Below, piece after piece: positions 1 to 10,428 of a stretch of DNA of 64,000 nt (position 1 is the first letter of the stretch; the number at the start of each line of letters is the position of its first letter). Position numbers and translations under genes: made by a program. Source of the stretch: Megachile rotundata (Eukaryota; Arthropoda; Insecta; Hymenoptera; Megachilidae); contig NW_027473339.1 in the NCBI RefSeq assembly GCF_050947335.1, positions 1-64,000 of the forward strand. Reading direction: 5' to 3'. The notes under the pieces were generated by a model, which was not told where the DNA came from, did no database searches, and saw nothing but the letters and a program-made list of their open reading frames with translations.

Positions 1-1256
1 TGATTGTGTGACTGTGTGATTGTGATTGTGTGACTGTGATTGTGTGATCGTGATAGTGTGATCGTGATAGTGTGATCGTGATTGTGTGATCGTGACTGTG
101 TGGTCGTGATTGTGTGATCGTGATTGTGGGATTGTGACTGTGGGATTGTGTGGTTGTTGTTGTGTGATTGTGATTGTGTGACTGTGATTGTGTGATTGTG
201 ATTGCTGATTGTGTGATTGTGATTGTGTGGTCGTGATTGTGTGATCGTGATTGTGGGATTGTGACTGTGTGATTGTGTGATCGTGATTGTGTGATCGTGA
301 TTGGGTGATTGTGATTGGGTGATCGTGATTGGGTGATCGTGATTGGAGTGATCGTGATTGGGTGATCGTGATTGTGGGATTGTGACTGTGCGATTGTGTG
401 ATTGTGATTGTGTGACTGTGATTGTGTGATTGTGATTGTGGATTGTGATCGTGTGATTGTGATTGTGTGATCGTGACTGTGATTGTGTAATCGTGATTGT
501 GTGATCGTGATTGCGATCGTGATTTTGTGATCGTGATTGTGTGATGGTGATTGTGTGATCGTGATTGTGTGATCGTGATTGTGTGATTGTGATTGTGTGA
601 TTGTGATTGTGTGGTTGTGATTGTGTGATTGTGGTTGTGTGATTGTGATTGTGTGATTGCGATTGTGTGATCGTGACTGTGATTGTGTGATTGTGATTGT
701 GATTGTGATTGTGATTGTGTGACTGTGTGATTGTGATTGTGTGACTGTGATTGTGTGATCGTGATAGTGTGATCGTGATAGTGTGATCGTGATTGTGTGA
801 TCGTGACTGTGTGGTCGTGATTGTGTGATCGTGATTGTGGGATTGTGACTGTGGGCTTGTGTGGTTGTTGTTGTGTGATTGTGATTGTGTGACTGTGATT
901 GTGTGATTGTGATTGCGATTGTGTGATTGTGATTGTGTGGTCGTGATTGTGTGATCGTGATTGTGGGATTGTGACTGTGTGATTGTGTGATCGTGATTGT
1001 GTGATCGTGATTGTGTGATCGTGATTGTCTGATCGTGATTGTGTGATCGTGATTGGGTGATCGTGATTGGGTGATCGTGATTGGGTGATCGTGATTGGGT
1101 GATCGTGATTGGGTGATCGTGATTGTGGGATTGTGACTGTGCGATTGTGTGATTGTGATTGTGTGACTGTGATTGTGTGATTGTGATTGTGGGATTGTGA
1201 TCGTGTGATTGTGATTGTGTGATCGTGACTGTGATTGTGTGATTGTGATTGTGACT

Positions 1257-1372
1257 GTGATTGTGATTGTGATTGTGATTGTGATTGTGATTGTGATTGT
1301 GATTGTGATTGTGATTGTGATTGTGATTGTGATTGTGATTGTGATTGTGATTGTGATTGTGATTGTGATTGT
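1257..1372 (+). repeat. Hexamer tract (GTGATT)n, about 19 units
   Basis: Pure GTGATT run entered through GTGATCGTGACTGT and a single GTGACT hexamer, and left through the conserved flank at 1373. The interval from that GTGACT to the flank is 120 bp here, 120 bp in copy 2 (14427-14547) and 114 bp in copy 3 (24217-24331), a one-hexamer difference. Confidence 0.93.
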
Positions 1373-2278
1373 GTGACTGTGTGATTGTGATTGTGTGACT
1401 GTGATTGTGTGATCGTGATAGTGTGATCGTGAAAGTGTGATCGTGATTGTGTGATCGTGGCTGTGTGGTCGTGATTGTGTGATCGTGATTGTGGGATTGT
1501 GACTGTGTGATTGTGTGGTTGTGGTTGTGTGATTGTGATTGTGTGACGGTGATTGTGTGAATGTGTGATCGTGATTGTGTGATAGTGATTGTGTGATCGT
1601 GATTGTGTGATCGTGATTGGGTGATCGTGATTTGGTGATCGTGATTGTGGGATCGTGACTGTGGGATCGTGATTGTGTGATTGTGATTGTGGGATTGTGA
1701 CGCTGTGATTGTGTGATCGTGATTGTGTGATCGTGATTGTGGGATTGTGACTGTGTGATTGTGTGGTTGTGGTTGTGTGATTGTGATTGTGTGACTGTGA
1801 TTGTGTGATTGTGATTGTGGGATTGTGATTGCTATTGTATGATTGTGACTGTGTGGTCGTGATGGTGTGATCGTGATTGTGGGATTGTGACTGTGTGATT
1901 GTGTGGTTGTGTTGTGTGATTGTGATTGTGTGATCGTGATTGTGTGATTGTGATTGTGTGGTCGTGATTGTGTGATAGTGATTGTGTGATTGTGATTGTG
2001 TGATTGTGATTGTGTGATTGTGATTGTGTGATTGTGATTGTGGGATTGTGATTGTGTGATGTGATTGTGTGATCGTGACTGTGATTGTGTGATTGTGATT
2101 GTGATTTTAATTGTGATTGTGATTGTCATTCTGATTGTGAATGTGATTGTGATTGTGATTGTGATTGTGTGACTGTGTGATTGTGATTGTGTGACTGTGA
2201 TTGTGCGATCGTGATAGTGTGATTGTGATCGTGTGATTGCGATCGTGTGATTGTGATCGTGTGATTGCGATCGTGTGA

Positions 2279-2284
2279 TGGCCA
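2279..2284. other. TGGCCA palindrome, superunit marker
   Basis: This palindrome is one of very few places where GGCC occurs. The only copies I see are at 2279, 15457, 25649 and 46705, always in the context GTGATGGCCATCGTG between GTGATTGCGATCGT units. It serves as an index of superunit copies. Confidence 0.85.
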
Positions 2285-2385
2285 TCGTGTGATTGCGATC
2301 GTGTGATTGCGATCGTGTGATTGCGATGGTGTGATTGCGATTGTGCGATTGTGATTGTGGGATTGTGGTTGTGTGATTGTGATTG

Positions 2386-2570
2386 TGCGATTGCGATTGT
2401 GCGATTGTGATTGTGCGATTGTGATTGTGCGATTGTGATTGTGCGATTGTGATTGTGCGATTGTGATTGTGCGATTGTGATTGTGCGATTGTGATTGTGC
2501 GATTGTGATTGTGCGATTGTGATTGTGCGATTGTGATTGTGCGATTGTGATTATGCGATTGTGATTGTGA
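2386..2570 (+). repeat. 14-mer subarray GCGATTGTGATTGT, about 13 units
   Basis: Homogeneous 14-bp array that starts with a GTGCGATTGCGATT word and ends with a TTATGCGATT variant. The equivalent arrays at 15564-15748, 25756-25940 and 46812-46996 have the same 185-bp length, whereas most other arrays in the superunit vary in copy number. Confidence 0.92.
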
Positions 2571-2940
2571 TTGTGTGACTGTGTGATTGTGATTGTGTGA
2601 TCGTGATAGTGTGATCGTGATTGTGTGATCGTGATTGTGTGATCGTGATTGTGTGATCGTGATGGTGTGATTGTGATTGTGTGATTGTGGTTGTGTGATT
2701 GTGGTTGTGTGATTGTGATTGTGTGATTGCGATTGTGTGATCGTGACTGTGTGGTCGTGATTGTGTGATCGTGATTATGGGATTGTGACTGTGTGATTGT
2801 GTGGTTGTGGTTGTGCGTTTGTGATTGTGTGATTGTGATTGTGGGACTGTGATTGCGATTGTGTGATTGTGACTGTGTGTTCGTGATTGTGTGATCGTGA
2901 TTGTGGGATTGAGACTGTGTGGTTGTGTGATTGTTTGATT

Positions 2941-3206
2941 GTGTGATTGCGATTGTGTGATTGCGATTGTGTGATTGCGATTGTGTGATTGCGATTGTGT
3001 GATTGCGATTGTGTGATTGCGATTGTGTGATTGCGATTGTGTGATTGCGATTGTGTGATTGCGATTGTGTGATTGCGATTGTGTGATTGCGTTTGTGTGA
3101 TTGCGATTGTGTGATTGCGATTGTGTGATTGCGATTGTGTGATTGCGATTGTTTGATTGCGATTGTTTGAGTGCGATTGTGTGATTGCGATTGTGTGATT
3201 GCGATT
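2941..3206 (+). repeat. 14-mer subarray GTGTGATTGCGATT, 19 units
   Basis: 266 bp = 19 x 14. It follows the marker GTGATTGTTTGATT and contains the internal variants TTGCGTTTG, TTGTTTGATTG and TTTGAGTGCG near its end. Paralogues at 16119-16412, 26311-26562 and 47367-47590 have 21, 18 and 16 units. Confidence 0.93.
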
Positions 3207-3320
3207 GTGTGATTGTGATTGTGTGATTGTGATTGTGTGATTGTGATTGTGTGATTGTGATTGTGTGATTGTGATTGTGTGATTGTGATTGTGTGATTGT
3301 GATTGTGTGATTGTGATTGT
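3207..3320 (+). repeat. 14-mer subarray GTGATTGTGATTGT
   Basis: C-free 14-mer array directly after the GCG array. It is followed by GTGATCGTGATTGT and GTGATCGTGATTGG units (to about 3465) that carry GGTGACCGTG and the TTTGGTGATCG variant. Confidence 0.88.
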
Positions 3321-4000
3321 GTGATCGTGATTGTGTGATCGTGATCGTGTGATCGTGATAGGGTGACCGTGATTGGGTGATCGTGATTGGGTGATCGTGA
3401 TTTGGTGATCGTGATTGTGTGATCGTGATTGGGTGATCGTGATTGGGTGATCGTGATTGTGGGATTGTGACTGTGTGATTGTGTGATTGTGATTGTGTGA
3501 CTGTGGTTGTGTGATTGTGATTGTGGGATTGTGATTGTGTGATTGTGATTGTGTGATCGTGACTGTGATTGTGTGACTGTGATTGTGATTGTGATTGTGA
3601 TTGTGATTGTGTGACTGTGTGATTGTGATTGTGTGACTGTGACTGTGTGATCGTGATAGTGTGATCGTGATAGTGTGATCGTGATTGTGTGATCGTGACT
3701 GTGTGGTCGTGATAGTGTGATCGTGATTGTGCGATCGTGATTGTGTGATCGTGATTCTGCGATCGTGATTGTGTGATCGTGATTGTGTGATCGTGATTGT
3801 GTGATTGTGATTGTGTGATTGTGATTGTTTGATTGTGATTGTGTGATTGTGATTGTGTGATTGTGATTGTGTGATTGTGATTATGTGATTGTGATTGTGA
3901 TTGTGTGATTGTGTGATCCTGATTGTGTGATCGTGATTGTGTGACCGTGATTGTGTGACCGTGATTATGCGATCGTGATTGTGCGATCCTGATTGCGTGA

Positions 4001-4010
4001 TTAGGATTCT
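4001..4010. other. TTAGGATTCT marker of the ~1.6-kb higher-order repeat
   Basis: Rare decamer in the context GATCCTGATTGCGTGAT-TAGG. It is found at 4001, 5599, 17207, 18811, 27357, 28905, 30453, 36999, 40235, 45075, 48387, 51279, 54295 and 56479, which makes it a convenient phase marker. It also supplies TAA on the - strand, which ends several apparent reading frames. Confidence 0.9.
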
Positions 4011-4086
4011 GTGATCGTGATTGTGTAATCGTGATTGTGTGATCGTGATTGTGATCGTGATTGTGTGATCGTGACTGTGATTGTGT

Positions 4087-4176
4087 GATTGTGATTGTGA
4101 TTGTGATTGTGATTGTGATTGTGATTGTGATTGTGATTGTGATTGTGATTGTGATTTTGATTGTGATTGTGATTGT
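4087..4176 (+). repeat. Hexamer tract with GATTTTG variant
   Basis: About 15 GTGATT units. A GATTTT variant lies three units before the 3' end and recurs at the same place in the tracts at 5685, 6781, 17291, 18895, 27441, 28989, 30537, 48473, 51363 and 56565, marking them as one paralogous series. Confidence 0.9.
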
Positions 4177-4344
4177 GTGACTGTGTGATTGTGATTGTGT
4201 GACTGTGATTGTGTGATCGTGATAGTGTGATCGTGATAGTGTGATCGTGATTGTGTGATCGTGACTGTGTGGTCGTGATTATGGGATTGTGACTGTGTGA
4301 TTGTGTGGTTGTGGTTGTGTGACTGTGATTGTGTGATTGTGATT

Positions 4345-4442
4345 GTGGGATTGCGATTGTGTGATTGCGATTGTGTGATTGCGATTGTGTGATTGCGATT
4401 GTGTGATTGCGATTGTGTGATTGCGATTGTGTGATTGCGATT
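4345..4442 (+). repeat. GTGTGATTGCGATT array, 7 units (VNTR locus)
   Basis: Begins GTGGGATTGCG and ends at GTGTGGTCG. Paralogous positions across the window hold 7 to 10 units. Confidence 0.9.
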
Positions 4443-4638
4443 GTGTGGTCGTGATTGTGTGATCGTGATTTTGTGATCGTGACTGTGTGATCGTGGTTGT
4501 GGTTGTGTGATCGTGATTGTGTGATCGTGATAGTGTGATCGTGATTGTGTGATCGTGATTGTGTGATCGTGATTGTGTGATCGTGATTGTTTGATCGTGA
4601 TTGTTTGATCGTGATTGCGATTGTGTGATCGCGATTGT

Positions 4639-4688
4639 GCGATCGCGATTGTGCGATCGCGATTGTGCGATCGCGATTGTGCGATCGC
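4639..4688. repeat. GCGATCGC palindrome array, 4 sites at 14-bp spacing
   Basis: Fully self-complementary octamers at 4639, 4653, 4667 and 4681 within GCGATCGCGATTGT units. Each 14-mer carries three to four CpG dinucleotides, far more than neighbouring arrays. Confidence 0.92.
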
Positions 4689-4738
4689 GATTGTGTGATC
4701 GCGATTGTGTGATTGCGATTGTGTGATTGCGATTGTGT

Positions 4739-4920
4739 GATTGTGATTGTGTGATTGTGATTGTGTGATTGTGATTGTGTGATTGTGATTGTGTGATTGT
4801 GATTGTGTGATTGTGATTGTGTGTTTGTGATTGTGTGATTGTGATTGTGTGATTGTGATTGTGTGATTGTGATTGTGTGATTGTGATTGTGTGATTGTGA
4901 TTGTGTGATTGTGATTGTGT
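4739..4920 (+). repeat. 14-mer subarray GTGATTGTGATTGT
   Basis: About 13 units, with one GTGTTTGTG variant near 4832. It is followed by GTGATCG and GGGTGATCG units to about 5050. Confidence 0.88.
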
Positions 4921-5684
4921 GATCGTGATTGTGTGATCGTGATCGTGTGATCGTGATAGGGTGACCGTGATTGGGTGATCGTGATTGGGTGATCGTGATT
5001 TGGTGATCGTGATTGTGTGATCGTGATTGGGTGATCGTGATTGGGTGATCGTGATTGTGGGATTGTGACTGTGTGATTGTGTGATTGTGATTGTGTGACT
5101 GTGGTTGTGTGATTGTGATTGTGGGATTGTGATTGTGTGATTGTGATTGTGTGATCGTGACTGTGATTGTGTGACTGTGATTGTGATTGTGATTGTGATT
5201 GTGATTGTGTGACTGTGTGATTGTGATTGTGTGACTGTGACTGTGTGATCGTGATAGTGTGATCGTGATAGTGTGATCGTGATTGTGTGATCGTGACTGT
5301 GTGGTCGTGATAGTGTGATCGTGATTGTGCGATCGTGATTGTGTGATCGTGATTGTGCGATCGTGATTGTGTGATCGTGATTGTGTGATCGTGATTGTGT
5401 GATTGTGATTGTGTGATTGTGATTGTTTGATTGTGATTGTGTGATTGTGATTGTGTGATTGTGATTGTGTGATTGTGATTATGTGATTGTGATTGTGATT
5501 GTGTGATTGTGTGATCCTGATTGTGTGATCGTGATTGTGTGACCGTGATTGTGTGTCCGTGATTATGTGATCGTGATTGTGCGATCCTGATTGCGTGATT
5601 AGGATTCTGTGATCGTGATTGTGTAATCGTGATTGTGTGATCGTGATTGTGATCGTGATTGTGTGATCGTGACTGTGATTGTGT

Positions 5685-5774
5685 GATTGTGATTGTGATT
5701 GTGATTGTGATTGTGATTGTGATTGTGATTGTGATTGTGATTGTGATTGTGATTTTGATTGTGATTGTGATTGT
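5685..5774 (+). repeat. Hexamer tract with GATTTTG variant
   Basis: Second member of the series starting at 4087. It has the same entry, the same GATTTT variant and the same flank. Confidence 0.9.
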
Positions 5775-5928
5775 GTGACTGTGTGATTGTGATTGTGTGA
5801 CTGTGATTGTGTGATCGTGATAGTGTGATCGTGATAGTGTGATCGTGATTGTGTGATCGTGACTGTGTGGTCGTGATTATGGGATTGTGACTGTGTGATT
5901 GTGTGGTTGTGGTTGTGTGACTGTGATT

Positions 5929-6236
5929 GTGTGATTGCGATTGTGTGATTGCGATTGTGTGATTGCGATTGTGTGATTGCGATTGTGTGATTGCGATTGT
6001 GTGATTGCGATTGTGTGATTGCGATTGTGTGATTGCGATTGTGTGATTGCGATTGTGTGATTGCGATTGTGTGATTGCGATTGTGTGATTGCGATTGTGT
6101 GATTGCGATTGTGTGATTGCGATTGTGTGATTGCGATTGTGTGATTGCGTTTGTGTGATTGCGATTGTGTGATTGCGATTGTGTGATTGCGATTGTGTGA
6201 TTGCGATTGTTTGATTGCGATTGTTTGATTGCGATT
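5929..6236 (+). repeat. GTGTGATTGCGATT array, 22 units
   Basis: 308 bp = 22 x 14, including one TTGCGTTTG and two TTGTTTGATTG variants near the end. The copy-2 paralogue at 19141-19434 has 21 units. Confidence 0.92.
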
Positions 6237-6719
6237 GTGTGATTGTGATTGTGTGATTGTGATTGTGTGATTGTGATTGTGTGATTGTGATTGTGTGATT
6301 GTGATTGTGTGATTGTGATTGTGTGATTGTGATTGTGTGATTGTGATTGTGTGATTGTGATTGTGTGATCGTGATTGTGTGATCGTGATCGTGTGATCGT
6401 GATAGGGTGACCGTGATTGGGTGATCGTGATTGGGTGATCGTGATTTGGTGATCGTGATTGTGTGATCGTGATTGGGTGATCGTGATTGGGTGATCGTGA
6501 TTGTGGGATTGTGACTGTGTGATTGTGTGATTGTGATTGTGTGACTGTGGTTGTGTGATTGTGATTGTGCGATTGTGATTGTGTGATTGTGATTGTGTGA
6601 TCGTGACTGTGATTGTGTGACTGTGATTGTGATTGTGATTGTGATTGTGATTGTGTGACTGTGTGATTGTGATTGTGTGACTGTGACTGTGTGATCGTGA
6701 TAGTGTGATCGTGATAGTG

Positions 6720-6721
6720 TA
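6720..6721. other. Deletion junction GATAGTGT/AATCG
   Basis: In full units about 350 bp lie between the GATAGTG words and GTAATCG, including the TTAGGATTCT marker. Here the two are fused. The same fused junction is found near 10134 and 19947, so the deletion predates both duplications. Confidence 0.8.
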
Positions 6722-7014
6722 ATCGTGATTGTGTGATCGTGATTGTGATCGTGATTGTGTGATCGTGACTGTGATTGTGTGATTGTGATTGTGATTGTGA
6801 TTGTGATTGTGATTGTGATTGTGATTTTGATTGTGATTGTGATTGTGTGACTGTGTGATTGTGATTGTGTGACTGTGATTGTGTGATCGTGATAGTGTGA
6901 TCGTGATAGTGTGATCGTGATTGTGTGATCGTGACTGTGTGGTCGTGATTATGGGATTGTGACTGTGTGATTGTGTGGTTGTGGTTGTGTGACTGTGATT
7001 GTGTGATTGTGATT

Positions 7015-7154
7015 GTGGGATTGCGATTGTGTGATTGCGATTGTGTGATTGCGATTGTGTGATTGCGATTGTGTGATTGCGATTGTGTGATTGCGATTGT
7101 GTGATTGCGATTGTGTGATTGCGATTGTGTGATTGCGATTGTGTGATTGCGATT
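7015..7154 (+). repeat. GTGTGATTGCGATT array, 10 units (VNTR locus)
   Basis: Longest allele of this paralogous locus in the window. The tandem duplicate at 10429-10540 and copy 2 at 20241-20352 both have 8 units. Confidence 0.9.
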
Positions 7155-8170
7155 GTGTGGTCGTGATTGTGTGATCGTGATTTTGTGATCGTGACTGTGT
7201 GATCGTGGTTGTGGTCGTGTGATCGTGATTGTGTGATCGTGATAGTGTGATCGTGATTGTGTGATCGTGATTTTGTGATCGTGATTGTGTGATCGTGATT
7301 GTTTGATCGTGATTGTTTGATCGTGATTGCGATTGTGTGATCGCGATTGTGTGACTGTGTGATTCTGATTGTGTGATTGTGATTGTGTGATTGTGATTGT
7401 GTGATTGTGATTGTGTGATTGTGATTGTGTGATTGTGATTGTGTGACTGTGATTGTGTGATTGTGATTGTGTGATTGTGATTGTGTGATTGTGATTGTGT
7501 GATTGTGATTGTGTGATTGTGATTGTGTGACTGTGATTGTGTGATTGTGATTGTGGGATTGTGATTGTGTGATTGTGATTGTGTGATTGTGATTGTGTGA
7601 TTGTGAATGTGTGATCGTGATCGTGTGATCGTGATTCGGTGACCGTGATTGGGTGATCGTGATTGGGTGATCGTGATTTGGTGATCGTGATTGTGTGATC
7701 GTGATTGGGTGATCGTGATTGGGTGGTCGTGATTGTGGGATTGTGACTGTGTGATTGTGTGATTGTGATGGTGTGACTGTGATTGTGTGATTGTGATTCT
7801 GGGATTGTGATTGTGTGATTGTGATTGTGTGATTGTGATTGTGTGATTGTGATTGTGCGATTGTGATTGGGCGATTGTGATTGTGCGATTGTGATTATGC
7901 GATTGTGATTGTGATTGTGTGACTGTGTGATTGTGATTGTGTGATCGTGATAGTGTGATCGTGATATTGTGATCGTGATTGTGTGATCGTGATTGTGTGA
8001 TCGTGATGGTGTGATTGTGATTGTGTGATTGTGGTTGTGTGATGGTGGTTGTGTGATTGTGATTGTGTGATTGCGATTGTGTGATTGCGTTTGTGTGATT
8101 GCGATTGTGTGATTGCGATTGTGTGATTGCGATTGTGTGATTATGATTGTTTGATTGCGATTGTTTGATT

Positions 8171-8590
8171 GTGTGATTGTGATTGTGTGATTGTGATTGT
8201 GTGATTGTGATTGTGTGATTGTGATTGTGTAATTGTGATTGAGTGATTGTGATTGTGTGATTGTGATTGTGTGATTGTGATTGTGTGATTGTGATTGTGT
8301 GATTGTGATTGTGTGATTGTGATTGTGTGATTGTGATTGTGTGATTGTGATTGTGTGATTGTGATTGTGTGATTCTGATTGTGTGATTGTGATTGTGTGA
8401 TTGTGATTGTGTGATTGTGATTGTGTGATTGTGATTGTGTGATTGTGATTGTGTGATTGTGATTGTGTGATTGTGATTGTGTGATTGTGATTGTGTGATT
8501 GTGATTGTGTGATTGTGATTGTGTGATTGTGATTGTGTGATTGTGATTGTGTGATTGTGATTGTGTGATTGTGATTGTGTGATTGTGATT
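8171..8590 (+). repeat. 14-mer subarray GTGATTGTGATTGT, 30 units
   Basis: Bounded by TTATGATTG (8141) and GTATCATTGT (8591). It contains the variants GTGTAATTG, TTGAGTGATTG and GATTCTGATTG. Paralogues have 31 units (11557-11990) and 29 units (21369-21774). Confidence 0.93.
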
Positions 8591-8600
8591 GTATCATTGT
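8591..8600. other. GTATCATTGT marker
   Basis: Occurs at 8591, 11991, 21775, 49799, 52825, 55009, 58115 and 58871, always at the 3' end of a long GTGATTGTGATTGT array and followed by GTGAACGTGATCG. Its CAT supplies the ATG on the - strand from which several of the long spurious reading frames begin. Confidence 0.9.
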
Positions 8601-8854
8601 GATTGTGTGAACGTGATCGTGTGACCGTGATTGGGTGACCGTGATTGGGTGATCGTGATTGGGTGATCGTGATTTGGTGATCGTGATTGTGTGATCGTGA
8701 TTGGGTGATCGTGATTGGGTGATCGTGATTGTGGGATTGTGACTGTGTGATTGTGTGATCGTGACTGTGTGGTCGTGATTGTGTGATCGTGATTGTGGGA
8801 TTGTGACTGTGTGATTGTGTGGTTGTGGTTGTGTGATTGTGATTGTGTGATTGC

Positions 8855-8935
8855 GATTGTGTGATCGCGATTGTGTGATCGCGATTGTGTGGTCGCGATT
8901 GTGTGAACGCGATTGCGTGATCGCGATTGTGCGAT
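8855..8935 (+). repeat. GTGATCGCGATTGT subarray
   Basis: CpG-rich 14-mers, including GTGGTCGCG and GTGAACGCG variants. Related arrays lie at 12255-12335, 22039-22119, 31863-32022, 34645-34795, 50068-50165, 53095-53205, 55280-55390 and 59129-59270, with different numbers of units. Confidence 0.87.
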
Positions 8936-9030
8936 TGTGTGATTGCGATTGTGTGACTGTGATTGTGTGATTGTGATTGTGGGATTGTGATTGTGTGATT
9001 GTGATTGTGTGATCGTGACTGTGATGGTGT

Positions 9031-9168
9031 GATTGTGATTGCGATTGTGATTGTGATTGTGATTGTGATTGTGGTTGTGATTTTGGTTGTGATTGTGATT
9101 GTGATTGTGATTGTGATTGTGATTGTGATTGTGATTGTGATTGTGATTGTGATTGTGATTGTGATTGT
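9031..9168 (+). repeat. Hexamer tract with GCGATT and GTGGTT variants
   Basis: Matches 12431-12568 and 22215-22352 at the same length. This copy alone reads GATTTTGGTTG where the others read GATTTTGATTG, a private substitution. Confidence 0.9.
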
Positions 9169-9294
9169 GTGACTGTGTGATTGTGATTGTGTGACTGTGA
9201 TTGTGTGATCGTGATAGTGTGATCGTGATAGTGTGATCGTGATTGTTTGATCGTGATTGCGATTGTGTGATCGCGATTGTGTGATCGCGATTGT

Positions 9295-9344
9295 GCGATC
9301 GCGATTGTGCGATCGCGATTGTGCGATCGCGATTGTGCGATCGC
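9295..9344. repeat. GCGATCGC palindrome array, 4 sites
   Basis: Sites at 9295, 9309, 9323 and 9337. The duplicated arrays at 12695-12744 and 22479-22528 also have four sites. Confidence 0.92.
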
Positions 9345-9474
9345 GATTGTGCGATCGTGATTGTGTGATTGTGTGATTGTGATTGTGTGATTGTGATTGT
9401 GTGACTGTGATTGTGTGATTGTGATTGTATGATCGTGACTGTGATTGTGTGATCGTGACTGTGATTGTGTGATC

Positions 9475-9784
9475 GTGATTGTGATTGTGATTGTGATTGT
9501 GATTGTGTGATTGTGATTGTGATTGCGATTGTGATTGTGATTGTGATTGTGATTGTGATTGTGATTGTGATTGTGATTGTGATTGTGATTGTGATTGTGA
9601 TTGTGATTGTGATTGTGATTGTGATTGTGATTGTGATTGTGATTGTGATTGTGATTGTGATTGTGATTGTGATTGTGATTGTGATTGTGATTGTGATTGT
9701 GATTGTGATTGTGATTGTGATTGTGATTGTGATTGTGATTGTGATTGTGATTGTGATTGTGATTGTGATTGTGATTGTGATTGT
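9475..9784 (+). repeat. Long hexamer tract, about 50 units
   Basis: Near-perfect GTGATT run with one GTGTGATT step near 9505 and one GCGATT at 9524. Open reading frames here read Val-Ile or Asp-Cys because the hexamer has stops in only one of three forward frames; they are not genes. Confidence 0.95.
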
Positions 9785-9888
9785 GTGACTGTGTGATTGT
9801 GATTGTGTGACTGTGATTGTGTGATCGTGATAGTGTGATCGTGATAGTGTGATCGTGATTGTGTGATCGTGACTGTGTGGTCGTGATT
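9785..9888 (+). other. Conserved 3' flank of hexamer tracts (~104 bp), reference copy
   Basis: Parses as GTGACTGT, GTGATTGTGATTGT, GTGACTGTGATTGT, two GTGATCGTGATAGT, GTGATCGTGATTGT, GTGATCGTGACTGT, then GTGGTCGTGATT. The same order follows nearly every hexamer tract, for example at 1373, 13185, 22975, 32691, 33827, 35445, 36593, 39829, 44669, 50447, 53487, 55671, 59499, 61219, 61877 and 62541. Minor variants replace a GATAG unit or use GTGACTGTGACTGT. The function is unknown. Confidence 0.88.
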
Positions 9889-10428
9889 GGGTGATCGTGA
9901 TTGGGTGATCGTGATTGTGGGATTGTGACTGTGTGATTGTGTGATTGTGATTGTGTGACTGTGGTTGTGTGATTGTGATTGTGCGATTGTGATTGTGTGA
10001 TTGTGATTGTGTGATCGTGACTGTGATTGTGTGACTGTGATTGTGATTGTGATTGTGATTGTGATTGTGTGACTGTGTGATTGTGATTGTGTGACTGTGA
10101 CTGTGTGATCGTGATAGTGTGATCGTGATAGTGTAATCGTGATTGTGTGATCGTGATTGTGATCGTGATTGTGTGATCGTGACTGTGATTGTGTGATTGT
10201 GATTGTGATTGTGATTGTGATTGTGATTGTGATTGTGATTTTGATTGTGATTGTGATTGTGTGACTGTGTGATTGTGATTGTGTGACTGTGATTGTGTGA
10301 TCGTGATAGTGTGATCGTGATAGTGTGATCGTGATTGTGTGATCGTGACTGTGTGGTCGTGATTATGGGATTGTGACTGTGTGATTGTGTGGTTGTGGTT
10401 GTGTGACTGTGATTGTGTGATTGTGATT

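Larger units (their letters stand above)
4001..5598 (+). repeat. 1598-bp higher-order repeat unit (copy 1)
   Basis: From one TTAGGATTCT marker to the next. Order of blocks: GTAATCG and GTGATCG words; hexamer tract 4087-4176; conserved flank; GTGATTGCGATT array (4345-4442); GTGGTCG/GTGATCG units; GCGATCGC array (4639-4688); GTGATTGTGATTGT array; GGGTGATCG units with GACCGTG; GTGACTGTGGTTG; a short hexamer run; then back to the GATCCTG marker. The second unit starting at 5599 is cut short by a deletion at 6720/6721. Confidence 0.85.
113..9889 (+). repeat. Superunit copy 1 (about 9.78 kb)
   Basis: Aligns in order with 13290-23079. Diagnostic words recur at matching offsets: TGGTTGTTGT at 151 and 13328, TGGCCA at 2279 and 15457, TTAGGATTCT at 4001/5599 and 17207/18811, GATTCTGGG at 7795 and 20993, GTATCATTGT at 8591 and 21775. 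The offset drifts only between about 13177 and 13212, through isolated 1-2 bp indels and whole 14-mer or hexamer changes. Bases 1-112 match the tail that precedes the other copies, so this copy is nearly complete. Confidence 0.88.
6476..9889 (+). repeat. 3.4-kb tandem duplication, first copy (3414 bp)
   Basis: Repeated immediately at 9890-13289. The offset between copies is 3414 at GATTTT (6823 and 10237), 3386 after the VNTR array, and 3400 from GTATCATTGT onward, so length differences are -2 and +1 whole 14-mers. Confidence 0.9.

Noticed and set aside
5877..8597. 906-codon - strand frame with the same composition
   Set aside because: Same explanation. The equivalent sequence in the tandem duplicate and in copy 2 is read in different frames with different ends.
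9465..9796. Overlapping + strand frames reading Val-Ile or Asp-Cys repeats, here and at every long hexamer tract
   Set aside because: GTGATT is open in two of three forward frames (GTG ATT and GAT TGT). Two overlapping frames of equal length over a microsatellite are shadows, not genes.
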